A stretch of DNA of 64,000 nt from Massospora cicadina (taxonomy: Eukaryota > Entomophthoromycota > Entomophthoromycetes > Entomophthorales > Entomophthoraceae), in assembly GCA_022478985.1 (NCBI GenBank), contig JAKSZP010000131.1, positions 62,001 through 126,000 of the forward strand, written 5' to 3'. The notes under the pieces were generated by a model. It did no database searches, had not been told where the DNA came from, and saw only the letters and a program-made list of their open reading frames with translations. A program made the translations under genes and the position numbers. Shown here in pieces: positions 35,964-47,419 of this stretch (position 1 is the first letter of the stretch; every line of letters starts with the position of its first letter).

Positions 35964-36900
35964 ATGCCCTTACCAAATGTCCATATCTTGGATAAGCTGA
36001 CCTCAGATGAGTTGGAGAAAGTGCATACTCTCCTGGATAAGTATAGTGATATATTCTCAAAGTCAGACAATGATTATAGCCACATGAAGGGCTGGTGCCA
36101 CTCCATTGATGTGGGTGATGCCCATCCCATTAGGTCAAAAACTTATCACAAGTCAAAGGTGGAGGAGCAACAAATGAGGACGGAACTCACGCAGTTATTA
36201 GACGTGGGGTTATTAGTTCCTTTGCAAAGCCCTTGGTCCTCCCCACTTTTGCTAATTAAAAAGAAAAATGGAGGTCATTGAAGTTAGGGACTATCGCAGG
36301 TTAAACAATCTTACAAAAAAGGATAGCTATCCTATCCCACGCATTGATGACGCCCTGGACCAGCTTTCAGGCTCAAACTTTTTCTCCGCCATGGACTTGG
36401 CCAGTGGTTATTGGCAAATGGATCTATCTCCCCAAGACCAGGAGAAATGCGCTTTGATATGAAGTGAAGGTCTTTTCCAACCCACGCGATTACCCCAAGG
36501 GTTGTGCAATGCACCTGCCTCTTTCTAGTGTGCGATGGACCACATTTTGCAGGATCTTAAGTTAAACTGCGTCATCGTCTATCTGGATGACAATACCATA
36601 TTCTCAAAGTACTTTAACAAACACTTTGATCATTTGAAGGAGGTATTCCAACGCTTATGACGCTCAGATATCAAGTTAAAAAATTCAAATTGTACCTTTT
36701 TTCAAAAGAAATTAGACTTCCTTGGACATAGCATTTCTTGAGAGGGTATCCAACCCATACAAGATAAGGTTGAAGCAATTGCCAGAATGCCTCCCCCAAA
36801 AATCTACGGGATATACAGGTATTTCTAGGGATGATGGGGTATTATCATCAGTTCATCCCTAAGTTTGCCCAACTCAGCGAGCCCCTTGTTCATTTACTGA
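35964..36900 (+). pseudogene. pol: E8 reverse transcriptase
   Basis: The open pieces 35964-36281 and 36268-36462 join by a frameshift at about 36275. Blocks: PWSSPLLLIKKKNGG, RDYRRLNNLTKKDSYPIPRIDD, FSAMDLASGYWQMDL and LPQGLCNAP, then VYLDDNTIFS at 36577-36606 with both catalytic Asp present. Stops at 36460, 36526, 36658 and 36738 break the frame. RT copies the element RNA into DNA. Confidence 0.85.
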
Positions 36901-37937
36901 AAAAGAATATCCCTTTTCAATGGGGCACTGAACAGAAGGCTGATTTTGAAACAATGAAGCTGCTGCTACAAAAACGGCATATCCTAAGGCATCCTAATTA
37001 TGGAAAACCGTTTATTTTGTTTACAGACGCCTCAGACTACGCCGTCGGGGCCATCCTAGCCCAACTGGATGAAAAAGGGGTAGATCATCCTGTCTCATAT
37101 TTTAGTAAGATGTTATCAAAAGTGGAACACAACTATAGTGTTACCGAGAAGGAGTGTCTTGCCATTCTACTAGCAGTAAAGCACTACCACCCTTTCTTGT
37201 ATGGGACCTCTTTCACTGTGATTATGGACCACACATCTTTAAAATGGTTACAAAACATGAAGGACCCTACGGGGTGGTTAGCTCGCTGGGCTCTAAAGCT
37301 CCAGCAATATGACATGAAGATCAAACACTGCACTGGAACCCACCACATGAATGTTGATGGGTTAAATCAGCTGCCCATCCTCCACCTAGATAACAGTGAA
37401 GCGGAGCGTCTTTATGATCTTTTAATGACCCCAAATGACTGGGAAGATGAGGATGAGCCTGTACAGGGGATGTTGGCCTGGCACTCCCATAACAATAAAG
37501 TAGAAAACGGGAAGTTGAACAAACTAGTAAGGGCGAATTGGTTGCCTTACCTACAGCCCTCGGAACGTGTACCTGTTATCCTGGAAGCTCATTCAACTCT
37601 AGGCCATGGAGGAGTAAAGAAAACCTATGAGTGGATTAAGGATTGGTATTTTTGGGAGGGAATCATGGAAGCCATCATTGAAGTCTTGGATGCTTGCCTT
37701 ACATGTAAGAAGCAGTATCGGCTCAAGGCTAGATATCAATATCAGCTGACTACCCCGCAACAGCCATTTCATAACATAAGATTGGACGTAGTAGGGACGC
37801 TTCCTCAGACCACAGGTGGAAACAGATATATCTTGGTAGGTATTGACCACTTCACAAAGTGGGTTGAAGCTGTGGCGCTGCAGGCCCAAACTGCTAAGGC
37901 CACTGCCACCTTTCTCCATCAAAATATTTTCACTTGA
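36831..37937 (+). pseudogene. pol: E8 RT thumb, RNase H and integrase N-part
   Basis: A single 368-codon open frame. GYYHQFIPKFA is the RT thumb. RNase H carries FTDASD (about 37018-37035), YSVTEKECLAI and the MDHTSLKWLQN block. The integrase zinc-binding domain has HSTLGHGGVKKTYEW (about 37590-37635) and DACLTCKK, then the first core Asp in RLDVVG near 37785. The frame closes with tga at 37935 where Arg is expected (FTxHGCP). Confidence 0.85.
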
Positions 37938-38610
37938 CATGGGTGCCCTCAAGTACTACTATGCGACAATGGAAAAAACTTCACCTCCAGAGTAGTTAAA
38001 ATCTTGGCTACCTCCATGGGAGCCCACCATCTATTCTCAGCTCCATATAACCCATCAACCAATGGTACGGTGGAGCGAGCAAATGGCACTTTGGTTTCTA
38101 TCTAATGGAAAGTGGCCTCTTCTGATCCCCTTCATTGGGATCATTATCTCCCTAGCGCTCTTATGGCTTATTGAATTAGCTATCACCGGATCTTGAAAAT
38201 GTCCCCTTTCTGAGTTTTGTATGGCAGGGAACCAGGCATACCTGCTCTTCTAGCTAAGGATTTCTTCTCTAGAGGAGAGGAGCCTGAGAAGGCCATGCAA
38301 AGGTTAGCTAACCGCATCATTTAGCTTCAATCAGAGGCTATGACCAACCTAGCCAAAATGGTCACTAAAGAAGGCCAAGCTGCCAATGAGCTTTGGGCTC
38401 CCTACCTTCATTCCAAGTGTCAGATATGGTTTTATATTACCACAATTGCATAACTCCTCAAAGTGGCAAACTTGGATCAATCTGGGAGGGACCATTTACC
38501 ATCACGTATAAGAGAGGAAATGAGTATCCTTAAAGTCTTTGGCTACAGTAATTACCATAAACCAGGTACATGGCTGCTTCCTATGGCCCTACACTCCCCC
38601 AACATTCTTG
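37938..38610 (+). pseudogene. pol: E8 integrase C-part
   Basis: Core Asp in LLCDNGKNF (37965) and Glu in NGTVERAN (38073) are 36 codons apart, the D-35-E spacing. A GPFTITYKRGNEYP block near 38487-38525 is the C-terminal GPY/F module. Several stops (for example taa at 38102) break the frame. Integrase joins the cDNA to target DNA with a 5-bp stagger, matching the TTCCC duplication. Confidence 0.8.
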
Positions 38611-38620
38611 AGGGGGGCAA
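38606..38620 (+). other. E8 polypurine tract
   Basis: TCTTGAGGGGGGCAA-type tract directly before the right LTR start TGTTGGACAT; equal in kind to E1 and E7. Confidence 0.8.
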
Positions 38621-39343
38621 TGTTGGACATTCTCCTTCTCAACTTTTGAAAAAGAATGTTGGAGGTAAGAATGCCCCTGAATCCACTACAATGATCAGCC
38701 AATTACATGTTCAATCTTTGAACAATATTATGGTTAATGAGGATATGAGTACCAATGGCGAAAAGACCTTGGCGGATTCTCGGTGGAACCCTACCCATCA
38801 GGAAAATATGTTTTATAATCAAAATCAGTTTATTAAGATAAGAACTGATAGTAGGATTGCTCCAACTCCTCGGCCAAATTTGAGGTGTCCATTACCATAT
38901 GGGTATGTTCTCCCCCGAGGTGAGAAGATTTTACCCACTGGTGATTGGGTGAAATTTAACAAATCATTACCACACGGTTCTATTCTCCCCTGAGGTGAGA
39001 ATACTTTACCCGCCATTGATTGGGTACAATTTATCAAATCATTACCACATGAGTTGGTTTTGCCACAAAATATTTACCCTCATTCTGATAGGCTGAAAGC
39101 TTATATTTCCTAATTTGGATGACTCAGCTTTTTAATACTATAGCCTCAAATTCCCATGGCCCTGAGATTTAAACTAGTTTAAATATGAAATACTAGTATC
39201 AAATAGAGGAGCTTTTTGGCTTGCCCCGCATAAACAATAACAAAGATAAAAAACTTTAAAAAGCGTTTATTATTACTTTTAAATTAAAAGTAAGTTTTAT
39301 ATATTTCAAGAATAATTTGTGGCATCTATAGGCGGATCCCACA
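38621..39343 (+). repeat. E8 3' LTR (723 bp, with an extra 75-bp unit)
   Basis: Same as 31893-32540 but longer. The unit that starts near TTACCACATGGGTATG and carries GAGGTGAGAAGATTTTACCC occurs one time more here (about 38890-39050). The copies differ from each other, so the extra unit is not a very recent slip or has diverged since. Confidence 0.88.
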
Positions 39344-39348
39344 TTCCC
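39344..39348. repeat. E8 target duplication, right copy (TTCCC)
   Basis: Exact match to 31888-31892; E7 gag resumes directly after it. Confidence 0.85.
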
Positions 39349-40093
39349 AGAGGTGATATCACAAGAGACTAACTCCTGACAATGCTGCTGTAGTGTACTA
39401 ATAATATTCTTGATCTGATTTGAGTGTTGGTTCCAGGTGTTTTTGAGGAGTTGCACATTTTGTTGAAGCTGTTCATCAAGGTAGCCCAAAAATTCACTAT
39501 CTAGCATAGCAAGCTGGTTATAAGTCTCATTACTAAGCTGATGGTTATTGACAATGGTTTCCCATTTTCATGAACAAAAAAGGAGGCAGCATTATAGTAA
39601 TTTGCAAATTTGATTGTAGTTTTTGAGTGATCCCTAGTAGTTGAGCTACTTCATGGTGAAGTAAACAAACTATTTGAAGGATGTAATTTATACCTGGATG
39701 GATGTAGCTCTAGAGAAATCATTCAGTAACCAGGGATAGTTCTTCTGAGGGTAGTAGATCTGAGGCATATAAATCTCACATCATGGAAGGCACCAAAGAG
39801 GCTTGGGAATAACTAGAACGGCTTCTAACAGAACGTATACCACTACTAGTTCCTTGATAATCTTTTTGATGTTCTCATATTGTAGTTGATACTGATTGTG
39901 ATTAACAGAAAGTAAGGTGAGCTGGAAAGTGGCCCAAATTCATAGGCTTTCAGGATTTATATGGGTTATTTCATACTGAGAGGTGTTGATCCATCAAGTT
40001 ATGCTTCTTAACCAATTGACAAATTGAGCTTCTTGATAGCTATTATTCTCAATTTTCACAATAGATGTTTTCACTATTACTTCTTGAATACAC
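39349..40093 (-). pseudogene. gag: E7 gag remnant, N-terminal part
   Basis: Minus-strand reading with a coiled, glutamine-rich block near 39360-39480 (LDEQLQQNVQLLKNTW) that runs into the collagen-like stretch on the other side of E8. Stops in several places. The stretch 39994-40093 follows the primer site directly. Confidence 0.6.
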
Positions 40094-40108
40094 CTGTAGT
40101 GAGCATCA
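40094..40108 (-). other. E7 primer binding site
   Basis: The minus strand reads TGATGCTCACTACAG, four bases after the LTR end, the E8 site with one change. It fixes 40113-40589 as the 5' LTR of E7. Confidence 0.7.
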
Positions 40109-40112
40109 CTTA

Positions 40113-40589
40113 TGTTTGCGTAAGAGTCATATTGACTGTAGCTGAGGTTTAAAATGTTTTTGAAGCTGTGAAACATATGAAGAGGACAATAAAGAAAAAA
40201 GTATGGGAAAATATACTAGTTTATTGTTTTAAAAGGATTCAATGTTATAGAGTGAGTGAGGACATGATGCTGAGGGGACCTCCATGTCCCTGTATAATCA
40301 GGATCTTTTACATCCTTCAAGATTGAATTCCTAGTTGACACCTTTACTGTTTCTTGTCATTGTCATCCTCATGACTGAATTGTTGGTTCTCGTGCCTTCT
40401 GAGATCTGGGAAGTAAAGGTTCAATTCCAGAAGATATCCCCATTGATTCTTGTGCGCACAATATTCCTGATAATATTCTCTACTAGTGCCTTCAGGAACG
40501 GGGTTCAATTGTAAAATTCCATAGTCAATCTATTAGGGCTTTATTCTAGAGTAGGATTCTCAACTGGATTTCTATTTTAAATCCTTACA
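40113..40589 (-). repeat. E7 5' LTR (477 bp)
   Basis: Partner of 25407-25879. TGTTTGCG start on the plus strand and TTACA end, followed by the target duplication GTCAA. Confidence 0.8.
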
Positions 40590-40594
40590 GTCAA

Positions 40595-41852
40595 AGTAGC
40601 TTCCGGTATCTTTGTATCACCAAAATTTAGTCTTGTTGGTTCTGTGAAGGCTTTAAAACTTCTGTTTTGAGGCACATGGTGAAGATATCTTTTCTAATTG
40701 GTTAAGTCGATTATTGACGACTTTAGCAAATGAATCAAATTTATCTATTTCCACAGAGAGTTCTTTCAGAGTAAGGTTGGGATCAATAGGGCTCCCATTG
40801 GGATGGACACCATACCATTGGGATAATTCTTCCAGTTGTTTGTGTAGTGCCTCGATTATCATGACACTTCACTTTTACATAGGCCTTTGGCATCTTTTGG
40901 CACAAAGAGTTGTAAAGCTTAGAGGCCCAGGTGGCCCTTTGGGACCCCAAGGACCTTTGGCTCCATTGAATCCCCCCAGGCCCATAGCCCTTAAGGCCCC
41001 AAGGGCTTCTGAGCTATCAGATACAGCTGGACCATGAGGCCCTTTAACACTTGGTCTCCTATCATCAAAATATTTTTTGACATCCATGTTGTAACTTTCC
41101 AATCAAGGTATTTACTCTGAGTAAGCGCTGTACCAAAGGTTATTTGTGATTCTTATTTATCACATAAGACTTAGATGTGGTCTTATGCATATTCACATGT
41201 ACTTTAGTCATGATTAGTTGCAGGCGATAAAAATAGTTTGTTATACAAGTATCAGTTATTATTGAGTCTAGTAGTGCACTTTAGCCTTGGGCGTCAATTA
41301 TTAGGAGCCAATTATATTGGATTGTATCATGTTTGTTGTATAAAATGAAGTAATGTCTTTGTAAGACTTAAAGATGTTGGAGTTTATACTCTGCATTGAC
41401 CAAATTTTTTTATTACCTCCTAATGATAAAGTTTTTAACGGATTATGAAGGTTATGAGGGCCGTATTCACAAAAAGGTGGAGGTTGGGTTCTACCCCCAT
41501 GACTAACACATTAGCTGCTATAATATATGAAAATCATGACTTCTCGTGTAGGTTGGTACAGCTTTTGCGTGGGAGTGACTAGATAGAGCTGAACTCAATT
41601 AAATTTCAACTCAAGGCTGTTGAATGGTACCATCAATCTTTCAGACTATGTTTCATATGGAATATGATTAGGTACATGCAGAGTAAAAAAATAGCCTAAA
41701 ACTTAATATTCTCATGCTGAAAAGTTTGTATTTTGTATTGTTGAGTTGTCTATCTGGAAGTACTCCCCAGCCCATCAAAGGGAGATTCTTTGCTAGAATT
41801 ATCTTCCATGTTATGATAGACGTATTCAATGTAAAAACATGAGCCTCAGTGA
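40595..41852 (-). pseudogene. gag: E6 gag remnant, N-terminal part with collagen-like run
   Basis: An open piece at 40875-41102 contains GLGGFNGAKGPWGPKGPPGP, Gly at every third position for about nine triplets, and an earlier stretch with the Gly phase shifted by one. Another at 40653-40862 is a coil (KELSVEIDKFDSFAKVVNNR, then LNQLEKI) that matches the E7 gag coil. The reading ends at the E7 LTR and resumes left of 25402. From 41110 to 41852 no open frame is left; a degraded primer site (TGAGGCTCA on the minus strand, 41840-41848) precedes the LTR. Confidence 0.65.
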
Positions 41853-43326
41853 TGATTACCTCTTAATTAATTCACCACTATAATGGAGCCAAAGTTTGAG
41901 CTTTTGGCTGACTAAGGTTCTTTCAGAGATTCTAGTTTTTCTTAAGATGGCTCTCTGTAGCAAAATTTTTTTAAAGAGGCGATGGATATTCACTTTTTCT
42001 TTAGAAAAGCTTGTAATGGCAACTTTCTAGGGTTACAACTTAGTAAGCTTTGGCATAATGAGACTTTGAGGAAACATACAAAACTACGCTAAATTAACAA
42101 TAGGGTGAAATTTGGAACAATTTTGTTGAGATAAATTTGTCAATAACTATAGGGCGAGTTGGATCCTAATGATGCAAGGAAGTCTTTGTCCTCCTTGATC
42201 AGGATCTTCCCTTTTCATCCAATAGGATGGGCAAGCAATATTCTTTGTCATCCGTTGACATTTGAATAATTGCAACAACACTGTTCAATATCTTCTGGAA
42301 TAAGGATCAGGGAAATCCAAGTTTGCGTTAGTGAGAACTGCACAATTACCATAAACCACCTGAGGCACCAAGCAACAAGGATTAAACTGGCTCCCAATCC
42401 TTCTATCTAAAAAGGGCTTAACCATTTCAACAGGAGCATGTTGGCCACAATGCGCGCCATGATGCTCAAAAATGCTTTTTCAAGAATTGAAAACCAAAAA
42501 AAATAAGAATTTGTTTTGATTTAAAAACCAGGAAAAAGGGGGAAAAACAGGCTAGTACTCTCACAAGTGAGGAAACTGGACTTATAAGAGAAATGTTTAA
42601 AGGGGTTACCACAATATGCTTGGGTGCTGCATCCTCTTCTAGGGGTGCAGGTTCTGGGGCTTGCGCTTTGGAGGAGTTGGTAAGAGCATGAAACTATAGC
42701 AATAATTGGATCTGGGAGTGATTATGGGGAACGCCATTGTTGGCTGCTCCTTAATTAAGTGATCAAATTTTTAAACAAAGTTTCTAAATCGAGATGCACC
42801 TGACCCTAGAAGGCCTGTCGCCCTATTGACTGAAAAATTTGTTAATTGTAGTGTGATAGTACTGAACTAAAAAAAGTTGAGTAAGAAATAAAAAGAACAG
42901 AAGATTAACTTTTTAGAAAATTTTTAAATTGCACCATGAAGATTAAAATGAAAAAGAAAGCAAAACTTAGAGATTTAAGACTTTGAAAACTGGGGAATTT
43001 TTAGAATGGCTGAGATATGTAAGGCTTACGTGGAGTAGAGCGTGACATTTTGATGGTGTAGCGGAGCATTTTCTCTGTTTAAGAGCCTAATACTCTCAAT
43101 ATAAAAGTTGATAGAAGTGTGAGGATGGGAGCAGTATTGTAATAAAGAGGGTAGAAAGCACTGGAAAGCATTACATCTGGGTTGAGAATCTGTATTTTGA
43201 GATGCAGATTTATCTCAGATAATCAATTGGCGATCAGGCTGAAAGGTTCTCTTTACTAAATCCCATTTTCCTTTGCTCCAATCCGTCACATTTGGAGACA
43301 CCATTGATCCAATAGGCGGCACAACA
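41853..43326 (-). repeat. E6 5' LTR with an internal extra segment
   Basis: Matches the 3' LTR (20250-20834) at both ends: 41853-42290 and about 43195-43326. Between them lies about 900 bp absent from the other LTR. Minus-strand CCCTATAG (about 42140) and CAACAAAATTG-type downstream sequence keep the LTR layout. Right border approximate. Confidence 0.6.
42291..43194. other. Extra 0.9-kb segment inside the E6 5' LTR
   Basis: No open frame, no LTR ends and no match elsewhere in the window. It could be a decayed insertion in this LTR, or the 3' LTR could have lost it. Confidence 0.4.
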
Positions 43327-44213
43327 ATCAAGTTATCATGACTCAATTTTAGAAGAGTGAATCCGCCTTGTTTGCCATTTTTATTGTGATAGGGAGCTAT
43401 TTATTCTTTTTTATGAACTTCAACAATGTTTTTGGTTTAACATTGGATATTTTCATCACCACTCTCATCCCAAGCCATGCTGACAAAGATATGCCTTTAA
43501 TTTTGGCTTGTGACGCCTCTGGCACGGCCGTTGGAACTGTCCTTAAACAAGAGCATGATGGACAAGAACACCTAGTGGTTTATTTTCTAGAAGAGGGTTT
43601 AGTGACCCAGGATGCAATTGAGCCATATGTGATAAAGAGGTAGTTGCCATCTATTGCTATTTAATGCACAGTGAAATCTTTTATGGGGCTAAACATATAG
43701 TTGTGCACAATGACCGTAAATTGCACATATTCTAATGCAAGCTACATTAGTTGGAACACAGTCAATCTAGGACTCACAAAAATTCCCTAACTTTGACTTC
43801 AAAAATGAGTTTATCAAGGGTACACCCAAATCTTGCCAAAAACTTTTACCCACCAATCCTCTTATGGTCTAAGACCTTAATGATGAATCCAAGCTAGTCA
43901 CTATGACCTCTCTGAGCAGATAATGACACCGCTATCACAAACTATTACCATGGTAGCTAGCTACAAAGAGCGTTCAAGACAAAACCCATTGATACCAAAC
44001 AATTTAATTTCCTGTCAACTCTTCCATGACTGCTGGTCACGTTAGCTCAAACGCACTTGCTGCAACCCATCTGAGGCTGATGGTTCTATCCTTGAAGCTT
44101 TGTTGGAATAACAGTATATTGAACTTTTAGCCTTGACCTTTTGACCAAGATTGCTGTTATCAAAGACTCATCTGTATGGTTGGTAAAATTTATAGGTTTC
44201 CTTATTTCTCAGT
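43327..44213 (+). pseudogene. pol: E5 RNase H remnant, right part
   Basis: The open frame 43368-43643 contains DMPLILACDASGTAVGTVLK (first catalytic Asp in CDAS), then EVVAIYCYLMHSEIFYGAKH after a frame change near 43640, and VHNDRKLHIF. This is the domain that should follow the RT cut at 20249, so E6 split E5 between RT and RNase H. It stops at the E9 LTR at 44214. Confidence 0.7.
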
Positions 44214-45322
44214 TAATAACCCCATAAAATATATTAACTGCACAGGTTCAGGTTTTGCGCAATTCTCCACATTATATGATAGTAGTTGATATAATTTTTG
44301 ATAACAGTATGGTCACTTTTATCTGTAGTTGAATTGAGTATTATATTTTGGTCCAATGCTCAGCCAGTATTTCCTCTTAAAAGCTTATAAGTCCTGGATA
44401 GGGATTCATTCCCTGGTACCAGCTAGCTTGATCTATGCTCAGATCCCTGTTTACGGTTTCTCTTGTTTGACACACTGTCAGCAGAAATCCCCAATTTGAT
44501 TAAGCTTCTTCTCTGGATCCCAGCTCAGATACTTACTTTTTATCTTATAGAGTCTCCCAATTAGGGCACACAGTAATAATTTCCCCAAGAAAGAATAGAA
44601 CTCAAAATGGTTTCTGCTTAAGTATACTAAGATAATACTCTGGTAATAAGTCTGTAAAGTAATGTACATTAGTATGTTTTTATTAGTAAATTTTGTAGGG
44701 AATTTATAGTGGTGAATTTGGTGCCCAACACTTGGTTAACACCTCCTCAATGAAATGGCAGCTGTTGCCATTGAATTACCCATCCTCGTCTCAGCAGTGA
44801 TGGTCTTCCCCATCCTGGCTAGGATTCTGTCATTGGACATCCTTGAGACCTATATTGGAAAGAGTCAGAAAACGTATCCCTAACATTTTCCTCTCGATCC
44901 AAGAGAACCAATCATATTTGGCAAGTGACCTGCTTAGGTAATAGGACTTGTTATTCATTAAGGAAGGTTGCAAACCAGCTGATCAATTTGCTAATGCAGG
45001 AAGCATCACTTACCTTGCAACTTAATCCTTAAATTCTTAATTTGTTGGTGATGAAACCCAATTGATCCTAATTGGACCACCTGAAAGTTAATCAGCCATC
45101 AGATGCCTCTATTTTATTGGCAACTCTTCCTGATGAGATTTTGAGCATTCATATGGATTGATCCACAATGGATCCAACCCAGGAAAATGACCTAAAAATC
45201 CCCCAAACATAGTTACCCCAAAATCAGGGTCAACCAATATCTAATTCACTTCGCATTAGGGATTTATCCCTAGCAATCCCTGGTATTCTAGTTGGCTGGA
45301 AATATGAGAAAAAATTTTAACA
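44214..45322 (-). repeat. LTR-A copy 2 (1109 bp)
   Basis: Partner of 7685-8788 over the full length. The minus strand begins TGTTAAAATT. A purine tract on the minus strand (GGCAAGAGGGGAGATG, 45323-45338) marks it as a 3' LTR. It abuts E5 at 44213. Confidence 0.75.
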
Positions 45323-45338
45323 CATCTCCCCTCTTGCC

Positions 45339-47419
45339 CAGATTTCCAGCAAGAAAAAGATTGGGGCAGGAGAACACCACTTCAGACACTCAGTTGAATA
45401 CTTCATTTGTTCAAGCGGAGTACATTAATCAGTACTCAACGCCTCTCAGGATGACCTTTAGCATGGAGCTCTCTTCCTATTCCTCCTTGCTACCCATACT
45501 CAGAGTGCAGTCCCCACAACCTTCTGTCATGCCGTGCTGATTGATTTATTCATGATGATATTAAACCCAGGATCCAGTTTCCCCCCCTCAGGGCATATGA
45601 CCCACTGTCATATTCAAGATTCTTGGTCTGGCGACCTTGAATTACTAATTTTATCCTCATCATCAACAGGAGATTCTTAACATCAAAGTCATTTCACAGC
45701 CCAATTAAGAATGCTCATTTATGTTCAGACTTGTTATTTTCTCTTCATAACCTCTTGGCTCATATCATTCTCAATTCTTCTCTAGAGCTTATCCCATTAA
45801 TTTTGAAATTAATTTCTCCAAAATTGGAGCTTAATTGATTTCAGAGTGCATAATGTTGACTATCATATATGTCCGACATCCTTCCTCTCATCCAGCTCAT
45901 ATGTCGAATTCTGAGTCATGGTACCTACAACTGCCTAATAGTTTGTCTAATCAAGACCTTCGGCTCTTCCAGTGGATGAGTCAATCTGCATGACGAAACT
46001 TTTTTATGGTCCTTCCAGGACTCATACTCCTAGTCAAGTACCAGTAGCCAGTCCTTCCAAGTAATTACTGAAAACAGTAACCAGCCCCGCTGAAACCAGG
46101 TTAGTGATTACCTGAATGAATTGTAACAATCCTTCCTCTGTTGTCGATTCAAGAGTTAGATTTTGAGACCCTCCTGTATTTGACTTCTTTTGCAGATATT
46201 TTATCATCATCATTGAACCTCCTGAAGCAATGCCCTTTACTCTCAATTGTTAGTTCCTTGCTAGATCGGACTTTCTTCCAGATTTATCTTCCAACTCAGT
46301 CTATATTAAGCCAGCTGTCTTGACCACTGAACTAACCATCAGCAACAGCGTAAATTTAAAACTATTCTATCCAGAATTAAGAGCCCAAGTCACTGAGGCT
46401 TTGTCCATAGCTCTGAATTTTTACAATCTTGAAAACATCTTAGATCAGGATATTGCAGCCTATGCTCTTCACTTTGCTGTCCAAGTTTATCGAAGTTAGG
46501 CCACAAAGCTTTCAGCCTCTCCCAGTTTCCATTACTCTTTCTGCTTAAGCTTCTGAGAAGCTTGTAGTCATTTCTTGCAGAATGCCAATCGTTCCTTGAG
46601 TGACTATATGGTTTCTAGCGTGTCCTATCAGTATCTTCCACTGATGGCTTTGATAGGGGCATGATTCACACAATTTCCTGCCTAGTATCCCCTGCTTGCT
46701 GCTGGCCCATATTTCCGGTTTACTTGATGTCCATCAGCAAGCACAAAAGATCAATCGTCTAGCTCCAGTACCATATTGAGATTACTCAGGGTTATTTGCC
46801 AACTGCCTCTTCTTGTACTGTTGCTTCCCTTCCTGCTATGGGGTATTGAATTTGGCTTCTTCCAACATTTCAATTTCCCTTCCCCTAGTCACTTTCTCTC
46901 AGGGATCTGCATCCGCTCAACATACTTGGTTTCAAGTAGGTCTAGCCCTTTCTAGAATCCAATCTCACATAGATTTTGACGGGTTATTTACTCCTACTGC
47001 GATCATCCTCCCTCCCCAAGAGGCAACATAGGCGGAATCATCCCCAAATTGAGGATAACTAATAAAAAATAAAACTATAAAAATAGATCAGTTTTCCAAG
47101 CGTTTTTTACTAATATTTTTTCAATATTTATCAATATTTTATTTTTTTTCTTTTTTCCATAGACTTGATCTTAGTTTTTTGGTTCAGCGGACCATCTTAT
47201 TATTTTATTCCCCCAAACTGGATCCTAGGTATACTTAGACCTACAAGTTTTCTATGGCTCAGAGGTCTTATTTTTTAAGAGATTAACCATCTAGATTGAT
47301 TCAGTGGTCCTTTTTTGGACTTGAACCAAATCATTAAGACATAACCAACTTAATGGTTCAGCGGTCCTTTGGGAACTCTTTTATTATTATTTTTTCATTA
47401 ATCTATCACTTTAAATACT
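45339..47419. other. E9 3' region, largely unassigned
   Basis: About 2 kb between the LTR and the integrase C-terminus. The first 150 bp weakly match 8800-8950 next to the E3 LTR. On the plus strand, 46340-46500 reads LFYPELRAQVTEALSIALNF followed by LENILDQDIAAYALHFAVQ, which looks protein-like but has no recognised family. At 47180-47375 a motif GGTTCAGCGGTCC recurs three times. T-rich from 47040 to 47420. Confidence 0.4.

Larger units (their letters stand above)
31893..39343 (+). mobile_element. E8: nearly complete Ty3/gypsy element (7451 bp)
   Basis: Two LTRs, primer site, gag, protease, dUTPase-like segment, RT, RNase H, integrase and polypurine tract, all on the plus strand, with a perfect 5-bp target duplication. 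It sits in E7 gag. It is the best preserved element and, by nesting, among the youngest. LTRs differ by roughly 5-7% by eye, mostly transitions. A handful of nonsense codons and frameshifts keep it from being active. Confidence 0.92.
25407..40589 (-). mobile_element. E7: Ty3/gypsy element in E6 gag, split by E8
   Basis: LTRs at both ends, polypurine tract beside the left one, primer site beside the right one and a near-perfect 5-bp target duplication. Without E8 and its extra TTCCC it is about 7.7 kb, including a 1.1-kb solo LTR. Order on the minus strand: gag, protease, dUTPase-like piece, RT, RNase H, integrase. All genes are broken. Family match to E1 by LTR and integrase C-terminus. Confidence 0.85.
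20250..43326 (-). mobile_element. E6: Ty3/gypsy element inserted in E5, itself split by E7
   Basis: Homologous LTRs lie at 20250-20834 and 41853-43326. The left body (20835-25406) holds integrase to mid gag; the right body (40590-41852) holds the N-terminal gag. The gag halves join correctly when compared with the gag of E7: the coil ending QLEKI at about 40690 is followed by the stretch that starts left of 25402. Excluding E7 the element is about 7.9 kb. Its target duplication is unclear (CAATA against CAATC is a candidate). Confidence 0.75.

Noticed and set aside
38463..38993. Open frame of 176 codons as a gene
   Set aside because: It starts out of frame in the integrase C-terminus and continues into the 3' LTR; chance read-through.
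40714..41102. A possible collagen or collagen-like host gene
   Set aside because: The Gly-X-Y run lies in a minus-strand frame that continues into a coil matching E7 gag and is bounded by E6 and E7 LTRs; it is part of a retrotransposon Gag.
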